Below, piece after piece: positions 25,555-33,630 of a stretch of 64,000 bases of DNA. Below the pieces are notes generated by a model. It did no database searches. It saw nothing but the letters and a program-made list of their open reading frames with translations, and was not told the origin of the DNA. The translations under genes were made by a program, and so were the position numbers. The DNA comes from JASLPR01 sp964496475 (GTDB lineage Bacteria; Chloroflexota; UBA11872; VXNJ01), in the NCBI GenBank assembly GCA_964496475.1, contig CAZBZS010000005.1, forward strand, positions 1-64,000, given 5' to 3'. Positions within the stretch are counted from its first letter, which is position 1, and each line of letters begins with the position of its first letter.

Positions 25555-26253
25555 GTGCGCGCCAGGCGAGTCTTGATAATTTCCGCGGTCCTGAGCGTGC
25601 TAGTGCTACTCCCCGGAGTGGCAATCGTGACGCTCGGAATTTACGGCACATCCCTCTGCGGTTCCGCCACCGCTCGGAGCGAAACCGCGGCCTGGATCAC
25701 GCTCCCCCCGGCACAGGGTGTGTCCGGCGATTCCGTGACGATTCAGGGGCGCGGATGGCCCCCAGGGAGCGAAGTCACCGTCTTTGTGGCTAGAGATGCG
25801 GGGAACGACGAACCGGCCGCGCGGCTGCGTCTGGGAAAAATCGAGACGTCAAGAGCCGGCGCCTTCGAATTGTAGGCCTCTGTGCCCAGGCATCTCGTAG
25901 CGCCGGGAGAGGAGCAAATCTATTTCCAGGCCGAGCCGGAGGACAGCGATTCCGATCGGTCCGCCGCTGTCCCCGTACGGTTCTCCCTCATACCGCACCT
26001 CAATTCCCTGCGCGTCAGCGCGGCCGATGCCGCCAGCGCGCTGCCGCTCGACGGAGTGCTGATCGAGATCCGTGATTCGTTCGGGCCGGTTTCCCCTCTT
26101 CCAGTTGTGCTGACTACACTTGATCGACGTGAAATCCGCGACCGTATAAGGAGCAAACCCTGGAAAGTCTACGCCGGCTTTCTGAAAACTTATTCCTCTT
26201 CACTGACACCTGTAACGTATACGTCGTGCGCAACGGTGACCGGGCGATCCTGA
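25555..26253 (+). pseudogene. Membrane-anchored protein gene interrupted by an in-frame TAG
   Basis: GTG 25555 directly follows the preceding stop. The product has an N-terminal membrane segment (VLIISAVLSVLVLLPGVAIV), then a beta-sandwich-like stretch with GDSVTIQGRGWPPGSEVTVFVA, typical of IPT/Ig-like secreted domains. The frame stops at TAG 25873-25875 after GAFEL but stays open in the same frame for another 125 codons, whose start (ASVPRHLVAPGEEQIYFQAE) reads like the continuation of the same domain. The last part overlaps the next gene by about 94 bp, so the true end is uncertain. Readthrough, a nonsense mutation or a sequencing error are all possible. The function is unknown. Confidence 0.6.
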
Positions 26254-28019
26254 TCGATTTCGGAAGTGGGGCGGTACTGGACACCCTTGCGGAGATCGGG
26301 GTGGAAGAGGTCGAAGCGGTCCTTCACACCCATCATCACCGGGATCAGTGTCAGGGCGACGGGATATTGAATGAGCTGGGCATCCCGATCATTGCGCCGG
26401 CGCGGGAAGCGCACCTCTTCGAGGAGGTGGAGACCTTCTGGCGCCACCGCCAACTCCTAGCGAATCACGATGTCCAATCTGATTCTTATACTCTGCGCCG
26501 TTCCGTTGAGGTTTCCCACGAATTGGCCGACTACGAGGTTTACCGCTGGCGGGGATTGGAATTCAAAGTTCTACCGACGCCGGGCCATACCCGAGGCTCT
26601 ATCACCCTAGTTGGCGAGGTTGATGAGGAAACCATCGCGTTCAGCGGCGACCTGATCAGCGGCCCGGGCGAAGTCTGGCGCATCCACGATCTCCAGTGGG
26701 CGTATATGGCCACTGACGGCGTCAATGCCTCTATTTGTTCGCTGGACACCCTGCGAAGCGCGAAATTGGATCGGGTGCTACCCAGCCATGGCAGCCCAAT
26801 CGGCCGCCCTCTAGCAGCGATCGACCAACTGACAGCAAATCTTTCCCGACTCTTTGAGGTTGTCAGCTTCACGCCGGAGCCCGTGTCCGCGCCAGATCTC
26901 GCCATCAACCCCAGATTTCGCCAAGTCTCGAAGCACCTGTGGCTTAACGCGAGCGCGGTCGCCAATTTCTATGCGATCGTCACCGATGAGGGCGAAGCCA
27001 TGCTGCTGGACTACGGTTACCCCAGCCAGGATCACGCCAGCGATCTCCGCCGCTTCGTTGAGCACTCCATAAAGGAGCTGATGGACGTCGCCTCCGTGAA
27101 GTCGATAAATGTCGTTATCCCGAGCCACTATCACGACGATCACGTGTCCGGTATCCCCACTCTTCAGCGGGAGTACGGAACCCAACTCTGGGCGCACGAA
27201 ATTTTCAGCGACATCCTCGAGAGTCCGGAGTCCTATCACTTGGCCTGTCTGCCGGTAGAACCGATGCGGGTGGACCGGGTGTTGAAGGAGGGCGAGGAAT
27301 TCGACTGGGGCGGATTTCGCTTTCAAACCGAACACGCCCCCGGCCACACCCACTTTGCAGCCCATACTTTCGTCAGAGTGGACGGCCTGAAGCTGGCCCT
27401 GACAGGCGACAATATCCTCTCCTCCATGAGCGGGCCGCGAATCGGGGGGCCCGTCTACCGCAATCGCTTCGAGCTTGACGGCTTTCAGACTTCCCTTCGG
27501 AAGTTGATCGAATTTGAACCGCAGATGTTGCTCACCGGCCATTCGGCAGCGATTTCGGTCAGCCCAGAAATATTGGAAGAACCGCTTCAGCGCGCTGAAG
27601 AACTTGCTATAGCCTTCGACCTCTTGACCGACGAGGATGAAGCGACCGGATTCGCCATCGATCCCCGCTTCGTCGGCATCCGACCCTACCGGGCCCGGGT
27701 AGCGGCCGGTAGGGAGTTGGATCTGGTAGTCACCATGCGAAATCACAGGGAAGATGAAGCCGTGTTCACCATAACCACCGATCTCCCAGACGGCTGGCAG
27801 GCAGATCCCGACTCGATAGAAATCGAGCTGGCTGGAGGCGCCACTGTGATGTGTCCCATGAAATTGAAAATTCCCCGGCGGCAGACACCGGCGCGGAAAA
27901 TTGCATACTGTCTGGACGTGACCGTCGGCGAGCGACGATTTGGTCAGGAAGCGGAAGGCCTGGTGGACGTGCTGGACCCGGCCGGCGTCGCGCAAGACGG
28001 TGGAGATGGGCCGGGATGA
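26160..28019 (+). CDS. Double metallo-beta-lactamase-fold protein, probable CTG start
   Basis: Two metallo-beta-lactamase domains lie in tandem. The first has HTHHHRDQCQG, GHTRGSITL and FSGD; the second has PSHYHDDHVSG, GHTHFAAHT and LTGDN. A C-terminal Ig-like domain (about 100 residues) follows. The first conventional start is GTG 26226, but the frame upstream encodes SENLFLFTDTCNVYVV, the expected first strands of this fold. An AAGGAG (26148-26153) lies 6 bp before CTG 26160, so I place the start there (619 aa). Both domains keep metal ligands, so a two-active-site hydrolase is plausible. The substrate is unknown; glyoxalase- or lactonase-like activity is possible. Confidence 0.85.
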   Translation: MESLRRLSENLFLFTDTCNVYVVRNGDRAILIDFGSGAVLDTLAEIGVEEVEAVLHTHHHRDQCQGDGILNELGIPIIAPAREAHLFEEVETFWRHRQLLANHDVQSDSYTLRRSVEVSHELADYEVYRWRGLEFKVLPTPGHTRGSITLVGEVDEETIAFSGDLISGPGEVWRIHDLQWAYMATDGVNASICSLDTLRSAKLDRVLPSHGSPIGRPLAAIDQLTANLSRLFEVVSFTPEPVSAPDLAINPRFRQVSKHLWLNASAVANFYAIVTDEGEAMLLDYGYPSQDHASDLRRFVEHSIKELMDVASVKSINVVIPSHYHDDHVSGIPTLQREYGTQLWAHEIFSDILESPESYHLACLPVEPMRVDRVLKEGEEFDWGGFRFQTEHAPGHTHFAAHTFVRVDGLKLALTGDNILSSMSGPRIGGPVYRNRFELDGFQTSLRKLIEFEPQMLLTGHSAAISVSPEILEEPLQRAEELAIAFDLLTDEDEATGFAIDPRFVGIRPYRARVAAGRELDLVVTMRNHREDEAVFTITTDLPDGWQADPDSIEIELAGGATVMCPMKLKIPRRQTPARKIAYCLDVTVGERRFGQEAEGLVDVLDPAGVAQDGGDGPG

Positions 28020-28046
28020 TCGAAGGCCCATTCATGAGAGCACTAG

Positions 28047-28065
28047 GCCCGGTTCGAAACCGGGC
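28047..28065. repeat. Perfect 8-bp inverted repeat before the amidase gene
   Basis: GCCCGGTT-CGA-AACCGGGC lies 21 bp before the amidase start codon and 27 bp after the upstream stop. No T-run follows, so it is not a standard terminator. It resembles a tRNA T-arm (GGTTCGAAACC), but no acceptor or anticodon arm fits around it. Confidence 0.7.
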
Positions 28066-28086
28066 GCCAGGAAAGCGAACCTGCTT

Positions 28087-29055
28087 ATGAGCGGCCGGCT
28101 GCACGAATTTGAGTCGTCAACCTATTACGTCACCTACGGACCCCACGAGCCAGCGGTGAGGATAGCCCCCGGGGATTCGGTCCGCGCGAAGACTCTGGAT
28201 GCCGGCGGTCTCGACGAGAACGGCCAGCGACCCCCGGAGGAGATGTTTCAGCAGGATTCGGAAACCGAACTTAGTTTCGCCAATCCTCAGACCGGACCCG
28301 TATATGTTGAGGGGGCGGAGCCGGGCGACATGCTCGCCGTGCGAATCGATGAAATTAAGCTGATCCGCGACTGGGCGTGGTCGAGACACAATCCGGGAAT
28401 GGGCATTCTGGGCGTGGAAAGCCGCGTACACGGTCCCACTGGGCTCAACGAGCCTTTGCCCTACCGGGAGTATCGGTGGAACTACAACGCCGACCGCTCA
28501 GAGGCGACTCTTGAACTCGCCGACAGCCGACTGAACCGGGTGACCATTCCCACGCACCCGTTTTTGGGGTGCATCGGAGTCTGCCCGCGAAACGGAGAAG
28601 TCATTAGCACCATGACACCGTACAACCACGGCGGCAACATGGACTGTGTGGAGACGACCGCCGGCACCACAATCTACCTCCCGGTGTTCCGCCGCGGGGC
28701 GCTGCTGATGTTTGGAGACGGCCACGGTGCCCAGGGCGATGGCGAGGACTGCGGCTCGGCTCTCGAAACCCCCACCCACACCACCCTGACGATCGATCTG
28801 ATAAAGGGCAGGACCATCGATTGGCCCCGGATGGAGAACGACGAACACATCATGACCATAGCCAACACCCGGCCGCTGGTGGACGCTGTTCGGATCGCGA
28901 AAGTGGCGATGGTCAGATGGCTGGAGGCTGAATACGGATTCGATCAGTGGGAGGCGTTTCAGCTGCAATCCCAGGCCGGACTGGTCCGGGTGGGTAACGT
29001 GGTCGACCCGCTATATACGGTCGTGGCGAAATTTCCGAAAGCGCTGCTTGCTTAG
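28087..29055 (+). CDS. Acetamidase/formamidase family protein
   Basis: This 322-residue member of the FmdA/AmdA family hydrolyses short-chain amides to acid plus ammonia. Family features are AVRIAPGDSVRAKTLDAGG, the region THPFLGCIGVCP, HGGNMDCVETTAGTTIYLPV, LMFGDGHGAQGDGE and the C-terminal QLQSQAGLVRVGNVVDP. The frame extends upstream, but ATG 28087 places the N-terminus where relatives start, and the spacer before it holds an 8-bp inverted repeat. It follows the metallo-beta-lactamase gene by 67 bp and may share its transcript. Its stop overlaps the convergent NHL gene by 4 bp. Confidence 0.92.
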   Translation: MSGRLHEFESSTYYVTYGPHEPAVRIAPGDSVRAKTLDAGGLDENGQRPPEEMFQQDSETELSFANPQTGPVYVEGAEPGDMLAVRIDEIKLIRDWAWSRHNPGMGILGVESRVHGPTGLNEPLPYREYRWNYNADRSEATLELADSRLNRVTIPTHPFLGCIGVCPRNGEVISTMTPYNHGGNMDCVETTAGTTIYLPVFRRGALLMFGDGHGAQGDGEDCGSALETPTHTTLTIDLIKGRTIDWPRMENDEHIMTIANTRPLVDAVRIAKVAMVRWLEAEYGFDQWEAFQLQSQAGLVRVGNVVDPLYTVVAKFPKALLA

Positions 29056-30008
29056 GCTGCAGACGAAAACTTCAGCACCTTGTTTAGGTAGTAGGCCGAC
29101 ACGTACAAATTTCCGGCCGAATCGACGGCGATGCCCCCGGGGAGCACCAACCGCCCGGTGGAATCGCGGACCACGAAGGAGTGCTCGAACCTGCCGTCCG
29201 CCGCGAATCGGTGGATTCGGGCATTGGCGAAGTCGGCTACATAGATTCGGCCGGCAGCGTCGACTTCCACATCACCGCGGGCAAGAGACCGGAATACTGT
29301 GTCCGGGGTATCAGCGCCGGAAATCGGAGCCAGCGCCTGCCCATCACCGGCATAAAGCTGGATACGTCGGTTGAAGGTGTCAAACACGTAGGTGACGCCG
29401 TCGCCATTGACAGCGACCCCAGTAGGCAAGTTCAGCGACGCACCGGTATCGACGTTCATTATCCTCTTCTGATTACCGCCACCATCAAAGACGACAACGC
29501 CCGCGTGGGCGCTGCTGGCTACATATACATCCCCGCTTCCGTCGGTGGCGATGCCGCCGAACGGCACCGAGCGGGACAGCACCAGAGTTGGGCCGATAAC
29601 GTCCCAGCCGCCGACAAAACTTCCATCTCCGCTGAATCTTTGCACCCGGTTGCCGACCAGATCCAGGGCGTAGACGTTACCGGCGAAGTCTACCGCCACG
29701 TCCTGAAGACCGGTGAACCGGCCGTCGGCCACGCCGAGGTCACCCCAGCCGGACAGATAGGTCCCGTCCGAGCCGAACTTCTGGACCCGGCCAAGAACGC
29801 CGTCCGTGGTGTACAGGTTGCCGCCAGCATCAACATCGATCCCAGCGATCCGCAGGAATTCACCTTCACCCGATCCCGTCTTTCCCCATTCCGCAACCAG
29901 GTTGTACTGGGGCATAGCCGCAGAAAGTTCGGAAACGCCTACCGTCAGCCCGAGCAGCAGAGCGATCAACGCCACTACCACGGTGGAGCGAGGTCGCGTT
30001 CCATTCAC
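29052..30008 (-). CDS. Exported NHL-repeat (six-bladed propeller) protein
   Basis: From GTG 30008 the protein has a signal peptide (STVVVALIALLLGLTVGV) followed by about five to six NHL-type repeats, each with a GIAVDxxGNLYVxD pattern (for example VAVDFAGNVYALD, GIATDGSGDVYVAS, GIAVDSAGNLYVS). NHL propellers are usually binding or scaffolding modules; some are lyases. The frame is open to 30125, but that extension would bury the signal peptide. It faces the amidase gene, overlapping stop to stop by 4 bp. About 235 bp separate its start from the DUF72 gene. No partner is evident. Confidence 0.8.
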   Translation of the reverse strand: MNGTRPRSTVVVALIALLLGLTVGVSELSAAMPQYNLVAEWGKTGSGEGEFLRIAGIDVDAGGNLYTTDGVLGRVQKFGSDGTYLSGWGDLGVADGRFTGLQDVAVDFAGNVYALDLVGNRVQRFSGDGSFVGGWDVIGPTLVLSRSVPFGGIATDGSGDVYVASSAHAGVVVFDGGGNQKRIMNVDTGASLNLPTGVAVNGDGVTYVFDTFNRRIQLYAGDGQALAPISGADTPDTVFRSLARGDVEVDAAGRIYVADFANARIHRFAADGRFEHSFVVRDSTGRLVLPGGIAVDSAGNLYVSAYYLNKVLKFSSAA

Positions 30009-30242
30009 GAGTGAATAAATTCCGTAATCCTTGAACGAACTCCGACGAAAGCGGTCAACCCGGACCAGTCCAGGATTGTAGCTCGCCTGAGGAAGATCGA
30101 GAGCTCGATCGACTTTCGGCCTCAAGTTCCTATTCCGGCCGGGCGCGACCGACGACCTCTATTGCCTCTGTTGATGGGACGCCACCCAACACCCCGATTC
30201 CGAATCAACATTCTATGCACCATGACGGCGGACTCGCTTAGA

Positions 30243-31148
30243 TTATGTGTAGCTCTGAAGATCGTTATCGGTGCCGCCGCCCACCATTCCCGGAAATTCG
30301 GTGGCCGCGCGAATCGCCGCTGACGACGGCTGAACATTGAAGATGACGTGTACCCGATCGGCTTCGGCGGCAAGTTCCGCGACCGGTCCGACCAGATCTC
30401 CAAGTTCGATCGACCCATAACCGAACTCGGCGATTGTCGTCGCCGTTGGGGCGATTTTCTCCCAGCTGCCCTCTTTGCGACCGTGCAGCCGCACCGGGGC
30501 AACGTCGGTGAAAGTGACGGTGGGATGCAAAGGGGGGGCATCACGATCCGGGGGAAAGTCGGAAAGTGAAAGGGCGATCTCAAGATCGATAAGATGATCC
30601 AACGTGTCCTCCAGGCGAGACGCGGGTAGGAACCAGGACGCACTGCGGAATTCGACCGCCAGAGGCAGGCCGGACAGGCGTTCGCGACAGCGCGCCAGAT
30701 ACTCCAAGCTTTCCCGACCGGAGTCGAACCACGGCGGAAACTGCAACATGATGACGCCCAGTTTGCCAGCGGCCGCCAGCGGAGCGATTGCGGACCCGAA
30801 CTCATCGAAAATCACGTCGGGCGGCTCCACAGCTATTTCCGACCAGCTCTGGATGGCCGCAGTCGCCATCGTGCCGGGCCGTCGTTGATGCAGCGTCAAT
30901 CCCCCAAACGCAAGCACATCAAATATAAAGCCATCCGGCACCGAGTCGGCCCACTCCCGAACCCGGTCCTCGGCCGGAATCCCCTGAAAGGTAGTGGCGA
31001 CCTCGACTAGGGAAAAGTGCTCAGCATAGTAGCTCAGCATGTCGGGCTGGCGAGTGCGAGGTGGATAGAAACCCTCCAGCCGGTGCCAGCCACTGATTCC
31101 GGTCAGTATTTTGGTGGGATTATCAGTGCCTCCGGTCATCGTCGCCAT
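30243..31148 (-). CDS. DUF72 family protein, divergent copy
   Basis: This 301-residue TIM-barrel-like DUF72 protein of unknown biochemical role retains GISGWHRLEGFYPPR, YAEHFSLVEVATTFQGIP, the segment KLGVIMLQFPPWF and LAVEFRSASW, which mark the family. The usual YY and WY-rich positions are partly changed compared with the adjacent paralogue, so it may have drifted in function. It is last of the minus-strand series apgM, selA, DUF72, DUF72, 66 bp after the preceding copy. No reaction has been firmly established for this family that I could assign here. Confidence 0.85.
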   Translation of the reverse strand: MATMTGGTDNPTKILTGISGWHRLEGFYPPRTRQPDMLSYYAEHFSLVEVATTFQGIPAEDRVREWADSVPDGFIFDVLAFGGLTLHQRRPGTMATAAIQSWSEIAVEPPDVIFDEFGSAIAPLAAAGKLGVIMLQFPPWFDSGRESLEYLARCRERLSGLPLAVEFRSASWFLPASRLEDTLDHLIDLEIALSLSDFPPDRDAPPLHPTVTFTDVAPVRLHGRKEGSWEKIAPTATTIAEFGYGSIELGDLVGPVAELAAEADRVHVIFNVQPSSAAIRAATEFPGMVGGGTDNDLQSYT

Positions 31149-31214
31149 CCTGATCTAGAACGTCGAGGGATTGTAAATGGAATCGACTGCTCCGGCGCAG
31201 GTGCGGGTGACGCC

Positions 31215-32243
31215 TCAGTCAGTTTCAGGGGTAGCGGCCAACTCCTCCCAAGGACAGCCCTGATCGATATCCATCGATAGCTGCACCAGCTTGCGGAGAT
31301 GGTCGGTCTCTTCGCCGCGTCGAGGCTCATCCAACATCACCTGCAACATCTTGGCGTTGGCGACGGCCTGCCCGACGAAATGATTGTTGGTCACGGCGAA
31401 GGTCGTAGCTGCTTCCCGATCGATCTCCTCGATTCGTTCCCGCCAGGGAAGCAGCTCGGCCTGTGAGTACAGATAGTTATATCGCTGGGACTTCTGGATA
31501 TCGACCTGCTGTTCCAATTGCTTCTCCCGGGACCGACGCTCGCGATGGGAACCGTATTCGCGGCGAATTTCCCGACGAACTTGCCGGGCTCGGCGCTGGT
31601 TAATGGCTGGCCACCAATCGGCATAATTTCGCCCGTGAAAACGAACATATCCCACCGAGCTGGTGACGGCGGTGACCGGCGGCATGTTGCCTTTGAGCTG
31701 AGGCTCATCAACGCAGCAGAATCCGAGGCCAAGCTCGCGTAGCAGGTCCACGGTTTCGTCCTCGGCGGGGCCGTCGACCCAGCTCTGGTGGCGAAACTCG
31801 ATGACCACCGGCAATTCCGGTAGCCGTTCCGACAGCAGGCGGAGATAACCGATTCCGATCTCATCGCGCCTGAATCCTGGCGGGAACTGCATGAGCACTG
31901 CACCCAGTTTGCCGGCCTCGCGCAAGGGTGTGACAGCCTGGACGAACTCAGCAAAGGTGCGGGTCGCGGCAGCTTCGAAGTGGTGTGTCAGGCCGCTGAA
32001 CGCCTTGACTGCGAAGAGGAAGTCGTCAGGTGTCCGCTTGATCCAGCTTTCGCTAAGGAACGGCGATGGGATGCGATAGTAGCTGCTGTTTAGTTCAACG
32101 GAATCGAAATGCTCGCAGTAGAAAGCCAGCTCGTCAAATCCACGCTTCTTGGCCGGGATCGAGTAGAAGGTACCGTACCAATCGGCATAGCTCCAGCCCG
32201 CGGTGCCGATCCTAAGTCCGCCGCCAGGCCGAGACGCCGCCAC
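31215..32243 (-). CDS. DUF72 family protein with charged insertion
   Basis: This 342-residue DUF72 protein is the more canonical of the two tandem copies: RIGTAGWSYADWYGTFY, YCEHFDSVELNSSYYRIP, LGAVLMQFPPGF, VVIEFRHQSW and VGYVRFHGRNYADWW are all present. Between about residues 220 and 260 it carries a very charged Arg/Lys/Glu-rich insert (RRARQVRREIRREYGSHRER and beyond) predicted to be helical, which could contact nucleic acid. Its start is only 3 bp from the selA stop, so it is probably co-translated with selenocysteine synthase. The function is unknown, and a link to tRNA or selenium is an inference from position only. Confidence 0.88.
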   Translation of the reverse strand: MAASRPGGGLRIGTAGWSYADWYGTFYSIPAKKRGFDELAFYCEHFDSVELNSSYYRIPSPFLSESWIKRTPDDFLFAVKAFSGLTHHFEAAATRTFAEFVQAVTPLREAGKLGAVLMQFPPGFRRDEIGIGYLRLLSERLPELPVVIEFRHQSWVDGPAEDETVDLLRELGLGFCCVDEPQLKGNMPPVTAVTSSVGYVRFHGRNYADWWPAINQRRARQVRREIRREYGSHRERRSREKQLEQQVDIQKSQRYNYLYSQAELLPWRERIEEIDREAATTFAVTNNHFVGQAVANAKMLQVMLDEPRRGEETDHLRKLVQLSMDIDQGCPWEELAATPETD

Positions 32244-32246
32244 GGC

Positions 32247-33611
32247 TCAGAGGCTTCGCAGCATTTGCACGACCGCCGCATCCTCGCGTTTGAGCACGGT
32301 CCGGGGCGCCAGTAAGAATGCCTCAGATTCGATTTTGCCGATGAGGGGCGGGGTCGCCGCCCGCAGAGCGGCGGCTATCTGATCGGGAGAGCGTTGACCG
32401 GAGGCTATGCGCAGCACGACTGACGGGATTACCCGGCCGGGCAACGATCCTCCCCCCACGGCGGCATCGGCCGGGATCAATTGTCGTTCAAATTCGGGTC
32501 TAAGGGCGTCCGCCCAGATACGGCCACGCCGCTCGAGCTGTTCGATCGTCGCAGTGATCATCCGCCACACCGGAATCTCCTCCTTGGCACTACCCTCCAG
32601 ATAGGAGACGAGGGTGGCGTGCAGAGCCGCCAGGCACAGCTTGTCGGGTCGCAACGCCCGTGTCAGGGGATGGCGCGCGATCGCGCCGACCAGATCGCGG
32701 CGCCCCACGATGATTCCCGCCTGTGGCCCGCCCAGCAGTTTGTCGCCAGAAAATGTCGTTAGCGCGATTCCGGCGGACACGCTTTCCTGAACCGTCGGCT
32801 CCGAACCCAGACCATAGGGAGTCGTGGGGAGCAGGGTCCCGCTACCGAGATCGTTCATCACGGGAATGGAGCGTCGTTCTCCCAGTTTGCATAGTTCCTG
32901 TAAGTCGACGCCCTCAGTGAAGCCGACTACTTGAAAGTTACTGGCGTGGACCTTAAGGATCATCGCGGTATCGGGACCGATGGCCGCTTCATAATCTGAC
33001 AGGCGAGTGCGATTTGTGGTGCCGACGTCGCGGAGGTTGGCGCCGCTCCGCTCCAAGATCTCCGGGATTCTGAATCCACCGCCGATCTCCACCGCCTCGC
33101 CGCGGCTGACAATCACCTCGCGACCATCGGCGAGCGCGCTCAGGCAAAGGAAGACGGCGCCCGCATTGTTGTTCACAACCAGGGCGGCCTCGGCGCCGGT
33201 GAGCTCTCGAAGCAACTCCTCCACGTGGGCACGTCGAGACCCGCGTCCGCCGGCTTCGATATCGTATTCCAGATTCGAGTAACCGCCCGCCGCGCGGCGA
33301 AGCGCTTCGATGGCCCTATCGGACAGCGGGGCCCGGCCAAGATTGGTATGCAAGATGACGCCAGTGGCGTTTATCACTCCCCGGGGGCTCGGAGACATGA
33401 GTACGTGGACGTTGAGAGCTACCGCGGCCGCCATTTCCCGTCTGTCCGGCGCCGGCCCATTCCCGTCCAACCGCCGGCGGAGTCGCTCCAGCTCGGCTCG
33501 CGCCTGGCTCGCCACAAGCGTTGCCGGCAACGCCGGATCGAGTTCGAGCACTTGCGCCGCCAGAACGTTTACCGCCGGTAATGAGCGACGCGGATCGGCT
33601 GGCAGGCTCAC
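32247..33611 (-). CDS. selA: L-seryl-tRNA(Sec) selenium transferase (SelA)
   Basis: SelA is a pyridoxal-phosphate enzyme converting seryl-tRNA(Sec) to selenocysteinyl-tRNA(Sec) with selenophosphate. The protein has the N-terminal tRNA-binding region, GVINATGVILHTNLGRAPL, and the PLP lysine in TFSGDKLLGGPQAG (Lys291 from my start, close to the usual position). The frame runs to 33671, overlapping apgM, but GTG 33611 has AGAAGGGG 9 bp upstream and yields the usual length (454 aa). No selB, selD or tRNA(Sec) is seen in the window, and no in-frame TGA gene was found. It lies between apgM and two DUF72 genes. Confidence 0.93.
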   Translation of the reverse strand: MSLPADPRRSLPAVNVLAAQVLELDPALPATLVASQARAELERLRRRLDGNGPAPDRREMAAAVALNVHVLMSPSPRGVINATGVILHTNLGRAPLSDRAIEALRRAAGGYSNLEYDIEAGGRGSRRAHVEELLRELTGAEAALVVNNNAGAVFLCLSALADGREVIVSRGEAVEIGGGFRIPEILERSGANLRDVGTTNRTRLSDYEAAIGPDTAMILKVHASNFQVVGFTEGVDLQELCKLGERRSIPVMNDLGSGTLLPTTPYGLGSEPTVQESVSAGIALTTFSGDKLLGGPQAGIIVGRRDLVGAIARHPLTRALRPDKLCLAALHATLVSYLEGSAKEEIPVWRMITATIEQLERRGRIWADALRPEFERQLIPADAAVGGGSLPGRVIPSVVLRIASGQRSPDQIAAALRAATPPLIGKIESEAFLLAPRTVLKREDAAVVQMLRSL

Positions 33612-33630
33612 ATCCAATCGCCCCTTCTGC

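Noticed and set aside
28040..28070. tRNA-like T-arm GGTTCGAAACC
   Set aside because: No acceptor, D or anticodon arms can be formed around it; it is better explained as a plain 8-bp inverted repeat.
31215..31300. MazG-like tail (GCPWEEL) at the end of the first DUF72 protein
   Set aside because: The short match lacks the Glu-rich metal motif of MazG and lies at the extreme C-terminus.
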